From: Heliopora coerulea
Taxonomy: Eukaryota > Cnidaria > Anthozoa > Scleralcyonacea > Helioporidae
Direction: 5' to 3'
Assembly: GCA_030142905.1 (NCBI GenBank)
Contig: JASJOG010000185.1
Coordinates: 62,001-126,000, forward strand
Length of the DNA: 64,000 bases
The translations under genes and the position numbers were made by a program. Each line of letters starts with the position of its first letter. Position 1 is the stretch's first letter. Shown here piece after piece: positions 13,001-24,352 of the stretch. The notes beneath the pieces were generated by a model, which saw only the letters and a program-made list of their open reading frames with translations, was not told where the DNA came from and ran no database searches.

Positions 13001-15637
13001 TTAATGTTAGCAGGATAATTATATAGTTACTGTCTGTAGCATAGCCAGGATTTCCTTAAGGAGGGAAACTGCAAACCATGACAGTCCAGTAGCCAATCAC
13101 AATGCTATGATAGCCAGTTAATCAAAGCTATGGAGCCTACAGTTACAAGGGTTTTTGCAACTCATTGTTATGGGAAGATCACTTATATGAAATGATGAGT
13201 AAACCAACCTAACAAACGTGTAAATTTCTTAAGCAACACAGTAGGCAAGAAGGCATGGCATCATGGTCCCTGAATACACTAGTGAGTGACTTCTACGTTT
13301 TGTGCACCCAATCAGAATGCTTGCCTTTTATATGTGCCTTTCTGATGAAGAATATGAAACATTAAAGTATTTGAACAATAATATGCATAGTTAATTTACT
13401 GATTCATGCAGTACTTATTTATGCCCATACATCAACATGATCATATAATGTTCTGATGACTGGATGACTCTCCATTCCTGTTGATCCAGTGTGGTCCTGG
13501 GAGCTAGGCATTGTTGTCTTTACAATCATTCTGTCCACATCTAGAACCTGTCAAAGAATATCATGTTTCGCATAGAATTTCAACACTACTACATCAGTTC
13601 ATTGGCAAAACTTTAAAGTTCTTTATGGAAATATTGAAAGTTTAAACAAACTTTGATTGAAGCATCAGCTGATCCAGTAGCAATCAGTCTTCCTGAAACA
13701 CAAAACCATTAATTAAAAAACTCAGTCAAGCCTGAGTAAGGCTTAACAAAACAATAATGTTTTGACAGGACCTTAAAGTAAAAGTATAATGTACTGCACA
13801 GTAAAATTATTTTATGATGGCAATATTTTAGCCATTTGATCAGGTTTGACAAAGGTCAAAATACAATCTCAATCACACTTTTAACCTAACTGGCTAGATT
13901 TTAAGTAGACAATCCTCAACAGGCAATACAGTCATATCCTTTGGCAAACTTTGACTCAATCTGCTGGAACATTGATCCAGCTGCAGTATTGGATGGTTTC
14001 CAAGGGTTTTTATGTGCACTTCCGGCAAACTGACTGTCTTTTTATCATGAAATTTACTCTTTGCATTGATGGTCTTTTACTTTGAGCTTGTTAACCCTTC
14101 AGCTCCAATGGTAAATATTTTTCTTTATTAAATACTGGTCTGATGAAAGAAAATTTTGTCCAGCAGATAGAGAAATATGGGCATTAACAGGATAAACTGT
14201 TGTCTAATACTTCATTAAAAATATAGAAAATAGTAATGTATCATACCATCTTCACTAAAACATGCTGTCCTACATGGTCCTTTGTGTGCTGTTACATAAT
14301 ATGTCTCATACATTCCTATCTCGGGAGCTTTTGGACGATCTGAAGGTAGAAATACACAAATTCATTTAAACCAGAACTTGCTAAATTGAAAATCAGTATC
14401 CATAATTAAAGAATTTATTGCTAATAAATAAAATAAATAAATTACAATACACATTTGTATTGCTTGTATTCATAATAATCTTTTATAAAGATATGTGAAA
14501 GAATCTCTTACTTTGAGGTTCATACTCCAGGTCTATGCCTTTTCCATTGGTAATTGATGGGGTAAGTCCTGGAAGTTTGATGCCATCACTCACATGATTG
14601 GCTTCTGTTGTAAATAAATAAAGTACTAGCATGTAATAGCAAAATGTGAATATTATCTTTTTCATGGTGCAGGATTTCCATTATTTTACACAGGCTAAAG
14701 CCAGACAATTTTACTTTTTAAGGGGAGGGTTTAAGTTCATTAGAATAAGCTTAGCTTTAGTAAACTATTATTAACAGGAGCAAGAATATTTTGTTGCTAC
14801 TATGAACTACTGAAACATGTGTTCAAACTTCCAGAACAAAATATGACCATTTCAGCATTCTCAGGAATTTTTACACCAGTAAAACCATCCTGGAAAAGTT
14901 ACTCATGTCTGCAGGTTAAATAACGTGCCTCTAAATATCTTTGAATTACCAGGTTGGTACGAACTATAGGACATGATTTTCTTCTGTGCTCTAATTTACT
15001 AATAAAATGTTTTCACTTATTATAATTGCCATATCAGTGTTCCTTAACTACAGATTTTTCACTCTCTTCCTTGGTTGGGAAGACCATCTCGGCCGACATG
15101 CCTTTTGTCATTTCAAGATGTGGGGATTGAGTGAAAATACTTATTTAACCATCCCACATTCTATTATACTACGCTATCGGATATGCTTATGGTACTGCTA
15201 TCCCTTTAACTGAATTCAATTCTACATTATTTTGTAGAACAATGAGCAAGGTTTGGTTCTTACCGCCATTTTCGTCCTTTGTTGACACGCTCGCAAGTTG
15301 CAAAAGATGTGCACAAGGTGGACATGGAGCTGTTGGCCTCACTTCTTGCGTAAGATTTAGAGCTATTTGTTCATAACCATCATACCTTAATTGACTTGAG
15401 GTAAACAAAAAAAATCAAGATAATGCAACACTTCTGCTGAAGAAAACCTGTGAGTATCATTACCAAATTACGAATGTTCAAGTCATGAACTATTGCACAT
15501 AATAACACGTGGGTTCATTTGTCAATTAAGTTGGTAAATCACACAAGATCCATTCAGAGTTTAGAGCGGACTTTACAATTATTTCACCTTATGATAAGTC
15601 GATACAGCTTTTCTCTTTCGTTTAAGATAGAAACCAT
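10058..15637 (-). CDS. CSTF1: Cleavage stimulation factor subunit 1 (CstF-50)
   Basis: WD40 subunit of the CstF complex, which binds the downstream element of pre-mRNA in nuclear 3'-end cleavage and polyadenylation. Sixteen exons: 15588-15637, 15264-15394, 14512-14601, 14247-14339, 13652-13692, 13431-13547, 12657-12779, 12495-12570, 12337-12416, 12196-12255, 12014-12076, 11790-11822, 11561-11615, 10581-10667, 10396-10482, 10058-10164; 1293 nt, 430 aa (human 431). The N-terminal dimerisation domain contains [19 protein letters not shown]. The WD repeats follow ([61 protein letters not shown]) and the end is [11 protein letters not shown], the family's invariant C-terminus. Exon 3 has a tandem CAG-AAG acceptor that could add one residue (Glu). 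The start is shared head to head with the CCDC50-like gene (597 bp between ATGs). Confidence 0.97.
10960..11160. repeat. Diverged direct repeat in CSTF1 intron
   Basis: About 50 bp around GTGATACCACCAAGCT is present at roughly 10968-11018 and again at 11103-11158, together with upstream AGAGGTACA repeats. It is an old tandem duplication with no coding content, inside the intron between CSTF1 exons 14 and 13 (counted from the start). Confidence 0.5.
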
Positions 15638-16234
15638 TTTTTAATAATATTTAGAAAATTGTCCACGGCAACCACCTTATTGTTACTAATTTTCGCGGGA
15701 GTTAATTTTCGCGATTTTAGCGATTACAGAAAAATCGCGAAATTAAGGTTCCGCGAAAAGAGGTTGCCGCGAAAATTAACGGTGCAAAATTTAACTACCT
15801 TTTGTAAAACCCTGTCAGAATGCCAATTATTATTGCAAAGTATGCCAATAATAAATGAAATTAAAATCTGTGGCGCCAATCCTTAGTCCTCCTGCTTGTT
15901 TTTGCGTCTCAGTGTTTAGAAAATTTTCGCGAAATTTAGTCCCTTTTGATGTGATTTTACGGCCAAATCGCGAAATTGAAGTCTCGCAAAATGTGTTCCT
16001 CTCAATTTCGCGAAATGAACTGACCGCGAAAATTAGCGAGGGTCAGGTATTCCAAGCGCCCAAGAAGGGTCAAATTGCCTGACCGAGTAAGAGCCTAGTC
16101 ACTAGAATCTTGGGGGCAGGAAATAGTTTTCATTGCGATGCGATATCCGGTACGTTCAGGAGATAACCTGTACATTTGGTGTGGAAAAAGGAAACATTGT
16201 TCACAACGATAAGCTATTTTTAATTTGATGAAAA
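15638..16234. promoter_or_regulatory. Bidirectional promoter region with TCGCGA cluster (CSTF1 / CCDC50-like)
   Basis: The 597 bp between two divergent start codons must contain both promoters. Between about 15688 and 16040 there are roughly ten CGCGAAA/TTTCGCG boxes, five of them with the palindrome TCGCGA, in an otherwise AT-rich sequence. They could be transcription-factor sites (E2F-like TTTCGCG) or the repeat units of an old MITE. No TATA box was assigned. Confidence 0.5.
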
Positions 16235-19062
16235 ATGGCGATGAAAAGTGAAAGAAATAGACTTTGCGTTGAATCGAGTACTCAAAATGGTTGTTTAGAA
16301 CCGTATGAAATAGAGAAAGGCAGAGTTGGAGAAGGTAATGCTCAGTTGATGTGAAGCTCTCATAATATCCTTCCGAACTTTAAATATGAAATAATGTTCA
16401 GGTTTTAGGGTGATCTTTACACTTCACTACATTCTGTTAATAAGGAAAGGTTGTTAACTGCTTTAAAAAGTGTTCCTAGCTTTACTGTTTTTACACTTAT
16501 CGAGGGTTGTTTATGTAAAAAATCCAAGCAGAACTGATACGATGTAACAATAAATTGTGTGGCTAACAGCTTGTCAAATTTGGTCAATCGTGTAAGATTT
16601 TTCCTTTGGTTATACATCACTTTCATAACGTGCTGGGAAGAAACAGTGTGACTATATTTAAATTCAGTGACTGAAAAGGCGTTTTGACATCCGTTTTTAA
16701 GCGGTCAATATTTATCCCATGATTTTGTACATTTAGTGATCGTTGGTCTTTTTAAGAAAGACAAGCTTTCTAAATGCACTTCTTGTTTGTCCGCTTTGCT
16801 GTTGTTAATTTCACTTTTCATTCTAGCCTCAAGAACGTATCTATAAGAAATGAGTTAAAACTAAAAATTGTGGTAATCATTGATTGCGTAGGAACATATT
16901 GACTATTGTGGAACTCGTTTATGCATTATAATAAAATTTTCCAGCCATTCTGGATTTCATAATCTGAGGTTTTGATGGAATGACATGAAACTTGGGTATA
17001 TTTTGCCATCTTAATTGGTCATATCAGGTTTAAATGTGAGGGAACCTTTACAAATAAAATTTTTAAGGTGGATAGTGGTGTGGGTGTGTAATTTTATGAA
17101 GTAGCAGGTAAAATATTTAATTTATTTGGTTCTTTTGATTATAACCTTGTTGATAAATTTCAGAATAAGTTTTATCTGTTGTATATCCGATTATTCAATC
17201 TAAACTTTTGTATTTGTGGTTTTACAAATAATGATTTGCTTCACCCCAAGTCAACTGATTGGTGTTAAAGGTGAGAAATTGTATTCAATTCTTATCTTCT
17301 GTAATCATGTTTTTTCTGTTAATGATGTTATTTTCTCTTCATTTAACTATAAGTTCGGCAGAGGTTTCAAATTCATGAAGATGAAGCATTGGCCTACAAA
17401 ATTCAATCACAGGAAAGTAAGTTTAATTGTTTGAGTAACTTTAATTTTGTTAATTCAAGTATAACTATGAATGTAACCCCGAATTTTCCTACTTACGGCC
17501 CATTGTCTCTACTGCTTTTCTTAGTTGAGAGTCATGTATCTCGGAATAAGAAGCAACGCAAGACTGTGCGAGACAATGTTAAAACAGCAAAACAAACTTA
17601 CCTTGAAGAAGTGAAAAATTCTGGTGTTTTACCAGAAACTTGTGTTGCTGAAATGTAAGTAATCTTATAAAAAACATATTCACTTTTAAGCACTTATAGT
17701 TTAATAGCAATGATAACAATAATGATAGTAATTAATGGGAATGGTAGTAATTATAATAACAAAGAAGTAATGCAAGACAGTATTTGTAGTGTTTGTTGTG
17801 ATTGATAATTTGGTGACCTCAGCTGTAGTCATCTTCAGGGTCAAGGAATTAGTAACAGTCCAATTTGCTATATCTAGTTCATTATGTCACATGTGGGTTT
17901 GGTTAATTAGAAGTCTGTGTATATGAGTATAGGACTACTAATAATATTGTGTGTTTTTGTATACAGACTTTGTCAATATGGGTCGGCAGTTTGTTTAAAA
18001 TGATACACTTTTGTGAAATGAAGTTATTTTTGTTATTTACTGAACCTCAGCATGATAGCCCTCTTCAGAATGTGCCATTGTACACATACCTGTATAAGTG
18101 TGCCCATCCAAAAACTCCAACCTTGGTGTGGCAAACAGTTTTTATTTGTGGACATGCCATCTTGAGTTGCACTGATAATTCCTACCTATTTTTATGGAAA
18201 TGGTGGTTTAATACTATATTAATGGATTGTTGTGCATCTGGGCATGCTTTCTCAAGCTCAAGATGTCTGGTGGGAACAAAGAATGTAGCTGAGCAACTTT
18301 TAGTCATGCAACAGCTAGCCATTCCTGTTGGCAAAACTGTGTGCAATTTTGGACTGAACATCTCTGACCTGACTTTTTCTTTTATTCAACAAAAAAGTTC
18401 CATACTAGTATCTGTTGTTAAGAACATTTGTGGTTTGTTTTAATTTTTTCATTTGTAAGTTTAATTGTTTTTAGCATTTTTAGTAATTGACTTTTTTGAA
18501 AAATCTTGGTATCTTATCTAAATCTTGATGTATTATTATCATCTAAAGTTGATTGAACTACAGTAAAAGGGTTCATGCACTCCAATGAATATTTGTACTG
18601 AAAAATTCATGACATCAATATTTGAATAGTCCTGTAAACTAGGGTCATGTATAACTTCTCCAATAGTGGTAACTAATGTTATTTTTCAGAGAACGAAAGC
18701 AGTGGTTAACTGAAGAATTACAGAGGAGAGTCGAAGAACAGGTGTACATTGTGTGTATATTTGTTTCTGTTGCATCATACATCCAATGTTTTTTTGTGAT
18801 GTAATGTCATTATTAGATGGAGGCTGTCAGTAATAAAGCAACCATGAAATTACCTTTTTATTTAATCCCCCCCATTGTTAAAGGCAAAAGATTGAGGAGA
18901 ACCCATATGTTTGGTTGAAAATGTTGCATACTTAGGTGATTTCTGGATTGTATAGGTGTAGTTCAACCAATAACCAACAAACTAGTTGCTGACATTTTAT
19001 GCCAAAGGCCCTTTGTTGGAGTAAAATGCAAAACCGTTTATATGAATGTGACCTATATATAG

Positions 19063-19119
<57 letters not shown>

Positions 19120-19123
19120 CACG

Positions 19124-19182
<59 letters not shown>

Positions 19183-19396
19183 GTATATATATATATATTA
19201 TTTATTTTACAGTAAAATGCTGTCGCTACTCAGAGTTTCACGTGGTACACGATTATCAGGCAACTGACAGATTTGGTTCAACTATTCTTATTTACATAGG
19301 TTGTGACGTTAATTAATTAGTAAGGTATTTCGTTACATGGCGACACCTTGAGAAAAGTTTGGTTCGTCTGTTTAATAAGTTATTATGTTTTTTAGG

Positions 19397-19435
<39 letters not shown>

Positions 19436-22400
19436 GCATATATATAACTAACTACAGATGGAACCATTTCAGCCTACTGGGCCTCATCAGTGTAGTGCTG
19501 ACGAGCAGGATGGAGAAGCCTATATTATAAAGGCAATTCAAATGTCCCACACTTGTGGTACATTTGTAAATATATGAAATATAGTTGTATGAGACATCTG
19601 GCAGGGCAGATGTTTTCTTATGCAACTTGTTGCTGATTATCTAATGAGATCATTTCAGAAAAATAGCAAATTTTGAACAAATTGTCCCAAAAATGTGCTA
19701 TTTATTGTGTAACCAGTTACTTGTGACTAAATTACTCAAAGTTGTGATTATTGTTTCACAGGAGAGTGCTACAAAAGCTCAGGCCGAGCTGCAAACCAGA
19801 AAAGATGAGGTACGTACCACGTACTCCTTTTGTTTTCATCATAATTGTCGATTTTTTTTTGAATGCTTTCTCGAAACTCATTTTCTTGTCATGTTTTCTT
19901 TTTAGGAAATTGCTTCACGAGTGCAGCATGAAGAAGAAATGCGGCAACGATTTTTGGAGCACAAACGACTTGAAAGATTGGCAAAAGAGGAAGAAGAACA
20001 TAGACGATTATGCAGAATAATGAAAGAGTTGGAAACCGCCAATATCGGTATGTTAAAATTATGAGTTAGCCTCTTTTTTAGCATTACCGGTACATGTTTC
20101 CTTGACAGTAATGTTGTAATTGTTTGTTGATAATTTAATTTTTAATGAAGGTGACAATGATAACGATGAGGAATGCAAGGGTGAATATCGTGGAAAAGAT
20201 TTCCTCGTGCAACTGCCAGAGACAAAGGAAATAATAACTCTAGCAGATGGTACTGTTATTGATGCAAAGCACAACGAAATTCAGTCGGAAGAGCAAAAGA
20301 AGCGATACATGGAAAGACGAGATGAGGTATTTTTTCTACGCATCTTTACATAGCAATTTCTCGACTAACCAAGGTTTCCGCCTAAAATATGTTAATTGAT
20401 TGATTTGACAATATAATTAAATAGGTAGTGATTTTCCAGGTTGCATGCACAAGTTACTTTCAGTAACATGTTTATCGGGTCTCGTCGGATATGAGCCTTT
20501 CGAAACACTCTTGAACACTCGAAAGCTCGTTTAAGCTTGGTTTCCTTTTGATGTCACTACAATCGCTACGATCGTTGTGACCACTACAATCACACAAAAA
20601 AGAGAACTCAGCGATCGTAGCAATCATATGGGAACCGTGCTCTTAGCGATAACAGTAAATGCAACGATCATCGCGATCGTCGAGGTAGCAAATATTCTAA
20701 AGGAGCGATTGGGATGGCTGGTATTGCTGAGTTCACATTTTTAATATGTTGCTTAGATCTCGACTATCTCAGTGGGCGTTGCGATTGTAGCAATTATATG
20801 GAAACCAAGTTTAACCTGTTCTATTATTATCTGTACCCGTTATGTATGTGTCGTGTTTTCGTTCAGAGCCCTGTTGGGGATGGAACCCATAATCTTCTGA
20901 TCATCGATGAGATGCTCTTCTGTGTTGATCGCAGCTGTGGTGACACGTGTTACTGCTAAAGTTCGCCGATATTCGCCTGCAATGCTCGCAGATCTTAGCA
21001 GTACACCTGTGACAATGACGGACCAGTTCCTCAAGGGATTTTCGCTCTGTCATCTTAGTCCGTGACGCCGTGTTGCTCAATGGAGAGAACATCTCGGAGG
21101 CGATCAGAACATTGCTTGTTCCTTTAGTCATATAGTATTAAAATGAACCGCCGAAGCAGCAAAAACGTGTACTGTTGTCGGTCAACGTTTCGACTAATAT
21201 TCAGTCATCATTTGGCATAAAGGATTAAAAGACTAAGTTAAAAGGGACCATCACAAGATCGAAAATATTAAAAGGTGTTTTGTGTCTGTCATTTTTTTTT
21301 TTTCTTTTTTCTTCTCTATAATCATGTTGGTAAAGGAGTTAGCAAAAATTCTGCAAGAACAAGAAGATCTTGTAAGTTTTCAATTCATACATACGATATT
21401 AAAACAGACAGCAGGGATTGAACTGCTTTCCACCATAAATTGGCTTAACATTAACGTTTCATGAAAACCAAATCACTGGCTTCGTAGAGCTGAAATTTTC
21501 TTTCTTAGTCATCTACATCCGTCAGAATATAAGGTTATTGCTAGCTTTGGAAAATGATTCTTCTGCATATCAGGTGTTCTTTTCCTGTCTCCTTTTTCTG
21601 TTGCACTCATCCGTTCCGAAATCAGCAGGTGGTTTACAGTGCTGTAATGTGTTATCACCTGTTTAAAAAATTAATTCACTTATTTTACTCAGCAACTTGA
21701 AAAACAAAAGAATATCCACGAAGATCGTCGAAAGGCCATAGAGCTTCAGGACAGAGTAAGTAAACTAAATATTTGTTAATATTTATCCACTTGTTTTTCT
21801 CTCTCCAACGTTTATGTTCAAGTGCTTGATATCCAGAAACAGTATTAGTGCTTTAGATCCACTTTAATTAGAAACAAAGCGTGACGTTGTGGAGTGTTAC
21901 TCCATCGTCACGTGGTGTGGGCTACTCAGCTGTCCATAGCACCTGAATCATGCCCACCGCACTCCATAGTAACTTTGATATATTTTGTTGTTATGGATAA
22001 TATAACCATCGTTCTGGACAGTTGAACCGCAGTTGAAGTGAGGCAACACTAATACATTATCCATTTTATTAGAGTTGTTTGGGGGGACAAGTGATGTTCT
22101 AAGTTTAGAGATGTTCTTGAAAATTTTCTTATATTCGTCGTTGCGTCTGCCCCACTTCAACTGCTAACCAATGGTTGTACCAAGTGTTTTTTTGTTTTGT
22201 TGTTGTTGTTGTTATTATTGTTGTTGTTGTTATTGTTGTTGTTGTTATTGTTGTTGTAGTTGTTGTTGTACACTCGATTGATACTACCGTCTCCCTGTGA
22301 ATATTTCAGGCATTTCGTTGGTTGCGGCCAGATAGTATTTGTAGCCAATAATCAATAATTCACGTGCAATAATCCACTGGTTGAAAAAGAAATTTCCTAA

Positions 22401-23186
22401 CAGTCGGAAACAAAAATACGTTGGCCTATCCGGTAGCTTTTAAGCGTTTTGTGCCGTTTAGTATTGGGAAAACATTAGATTTTTACTCAGAGGTGTTAAC
22501 AACCGAAATCGCACCCCTAGTTTTCATTTTTGTTTTTATCCCAATCTTAGGAAATTGCGAAACATCTTCAAAGACAAGAAAAAGCTAAGGCGGAAAAGCG
22601 GCGAGAAAAAATGAGACGCGGACAAAGTCTTCCTGAGAGGGAGGAGGTAAATTGGGGGGAAGTGTGTTTCTATGATCAACTATTTATTTCATGTTTCATA
22701 TTCTACTTTTTGTTCGTTTTTCTCAAGTACATGTCCGCCCATAGACGGCGCTTGCCAACATACCACCAAGCTACTGGTATTGGTGAAATGGAGGAGAAAG
22801 AGGCATATCATCTGGCAAATAGTGGCTACCGATCAGAACCCGATGTGCAAAGCAGAAGTTCCGAAGAACGGGAGGAAAATATATCCCCCCGCGAGATAAG
22901 ACGCGACGATAAGCACGATAATGAATGGGTCCCTTGGGATAGTGACCACAAACGCAATGCGGCAGGTGCAACCGGAGGGAAGAATGCAGAGATGAATGAA
23001 TATGGAGCTTACTATAAAAACATTGCTGAGGTTCTCGACCCAACCTTTCAACGAGCTCCCCACTGCTCGGGAGTAATGCTCACAGATGATCATAACGACA
23101 GACAAACTGGAAACAAAAGTGCTCCGATTGTACCTCCATTAAAGCGAAAATCTCCAAAAGAAAAAGGAAAGAAGGGACACAGATAA
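16235..23186 (+). CDS. CCDC50: CCDC50-like coiled-coil ubiquitin-binding adaptor
   Basis: CCDC50 (Ymer) is a cytosolic ubiquitin-binding adaptor in EGFR and NF-kB signalling. Eleven exons: 16235-16334, 17354-17416, 17525-17654, 18690-18741, 19762-19809, 19906-20047, 20151-20326, 21336-21371, 21693-21755, 22551-22646, 22728-23186; 1365 nt, 454 aa. The N-terminal block GRVGEVRQRFQIHEDEALA, then KIQSQEIESHVSRNKKQRK and TAKQTYLEE, follows the human CCDC50 N-terminal domain. Exons 6-10 are charged helix with MIU-like repeats (DEELAKILQEQE, DREIAKHLQRQE). The last exon is basic and disordered. The 81-nt last intron is a multiple of three without a stop, so its retention would keep the frame. AATAAA lies at 23692-23697. 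Exons 10-11 are duplicated at 62280-63605. Family assignment rests mainly on the N-terminal alignment by eye. Confidence 0.8.
17949..18443 (+). other. Open stretch in CCDC50-like intron 3, no gene recognised
   Basis: A 164-codon open frame lies inside the intron between 17655 and 18689. Its translation is rich in Cys, Phe and Leu, shows no known domain and has no splice support. Most likely a chance ORF or old transposon debris. Confidence 0.3.
19064..19198. repeat. Compound (CA)n(TA)n microsatellite
   Basis: About 22 CA units are followed by interrupted TA repeats; another (TA)n tract is at about 19399-19432. Intronic in the CCDC50-like gene and probably length-polymorphic. Confidence 0.95.
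19467..19490 (-). ncRNA. Hammerhead-like core (CUGAUGA-hairpin-GAAA)
   Basis: On the minus strand CTGATGA (19490-19484) is followed by a GGCC..GGCT hairpin with loop CAGTA and then GAAA (19470-19467). This is the exact conserved hammerhead core spacing. Flanking stems I and III were not convincingly paired. Likely the 3' part of a Penelope-type relic inside the CCDC50-like intron. Confidence 0.35.
20531..20814. mobile_element. piggyBac-type MITE (TTAA target)
   Basis: TTAA at 20531-20534 and 20811-20814 brackets inverted ends (A/G)CTTGGTTTCC with internal inverted ACAATCGC/GCGATTGT motifs. TTAA duplications are the hallmark of piggyBac mobilisation. Non-coding; intronic in the CCDC50-like gene. 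Confidence 0.65.
22191..22271. repeat. (GTT)n trinucleotide microsatellite
   Basis: An interrupted GTT/TTG tract of about 80 bp that reads as poly-Asn on the other strand. Intronic; not a gene. Confidence 0.95.
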
Positions 23187-23758
23187 AGACACGAAGCTAC
23201 GGCATTTTTAATACAGAAATCAGAAACTATTTGAAGCTTTATGTGCGGATGATTCATTATTCAGAAACAATAATTTTACATTTTGAAAACTCAATATGTG
23301 ACTGGAAACAAAGAATCGGATTCAGATGTGTGCAAAAAGCCCATATAGCAGACATACCAGGCAAGACCGCGCGGGGGCGTGGGACGAATTCTAAATATTC
23401 TCGCAACTTTCAATTTCTCTTAGGAGTTCAGCGTTTCGTTACAAGAAGTGTTATTTCAATTATCGTGCGTGTTCGTATGAAATTGCCTTTAAAGAAACTG
23501 AATCTTCAGCACAATGATGTCTATTTGTTTAGATGTTTTTACAACCATTCAGTTTGCTTTTATTTTAGCCTGCGTAATTGATACCATGGTGACTGACGAC
23601 TTCTTCAGATTGGATTCTATACCTGGACAAATATGGAGCACATAATGTACCAAAAAACGCATAGCATAACTTCACTGACCGTTGAAATGAAAATAAAATT
23701 GAGATGCAATGGTCTTAATATGTTCATATGTTGATATGTTTTGCGCCATAATTTTTGC
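22369..23758 (+). repeat. Duplicated segment, source copy (CCDC50-like exons 10-11 and 3' UTR)
   Basis: 1390 bp that recur at 62280-63605. Identity begins at ATAATCCACTGG and ends at ATAATTTTTGC in both copies. It covers intron 9 sequence, exons 10 and 11, the in-frame 81-nt intron and the poly(A) signal. This copy has the uninterrupted reading frame, so it is the parent. Confidence 0.95.
23692..23697 (+). terminator. Poly(A) signal of the CCDC50-like gene
   Basis: AATAAA about 500 bp after the stop codon. It is retained in the duplicate copy (63547-63552), which supports it being part of the transcribed 3' end. Confidence 0.6.
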
Positions 23759-23774
23759 AATTTGCTGTATATAC

Positions 23775-23814
<40 letters not shown>

Positions 23815-23856
23815 AAAATCAAATAGCCTATACAATTCCTGAGTTTAAACTTCATA

Positions 23857-23928
23857 TAAAAAAACCAAAAAAAACTCATTTAAAAAAATTTTTGAAAAAA
23901 TTTTTTAAATGAGTTTTTTATGGTTTTA
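23857..23928. repeat. A/T-rich hairpin flanked by (TA)n
   Basis: AAAACTCATTTAAAAAAATTTTT and its complement form a long inverted repeat that extends through AACC/GGTT to TATA runs on both sides. A fold-back in the intergenic gap between the CCDC50-like gene and the selenoprotein gene. Confidence 0.7.
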
Positions 23929-24020
23929 TATACATATATATACATATATATATATATATATGTAGGTTGAGAAATTGGTGAAGGAAATATCGAGTACCCA
24001 TAATCCTCGACTTTTTAAGA

Positions 24021-24088
24021 CCTAACCCGGACCTGTTGTGAAAATGCAATCGACCCTGATGCTCTGCCAACTGAGCTACGCGGAGGCC
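24021..24088 (-). repeat. tRNA-derived SINE relic
   Basis: The minus strand begins GCCTCCGCGTAGCTCAGTTG, a clear tRNA 5' half with box A (TAGCTCAGTTGG) and GCAGAGCATC. The 3' half is disrupted: box B is reduced to GGTCCGGGTTAGG, and the acceptor stem does not close. It reads as a tRNA-derived SINE head or tRNA pseudogene. Confidence 0.55.
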
Positions 24089-24352
24089 ATTGCCAAGAGC
24101 ATGGCCACGAGTATACATATATAAATATATATATATAATCATCAAAAATCATCATATCATCATACAAACTTTATTAAAAAAGAATAAACAACTACGTTTC
24201 GGGGACCGGTGATAGTTGAAATATCTACAGCTCATAATCTAATTGTTAAATATATATATATATATATATATAATACATGCATACATAATTTATAAACTTA
24301 AATCGAGTCGCTTTACTTCCTAGTTTCTACTCGTCATAACTTGAACTAAAAA

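Noticed and set aside
17949..18443. 164-codon open frame in an intron of the CCDC50-like gene
   Set aside because: No recognisable domain, no phase-compatible splice sites joining it to neighbouring exons, and composition like random AT-rich DNA.
18999..19316. Open frame through the (CA)n(TA)n tract
   Set aside because: The translation is Thr-His and Ile-Tyr repeats from a microsatellite; not a protein.
22157..22348. Poly-asparagine open frame
   Set aside because: Artefact of a (GTT)n repeat read on the minus strand.
24021..24088. Functional tRNA gene
   Set aside because: Box A is good, but the 3' half does not form T-arm and acceptor stem; better explained as a SINE or pseudogene.
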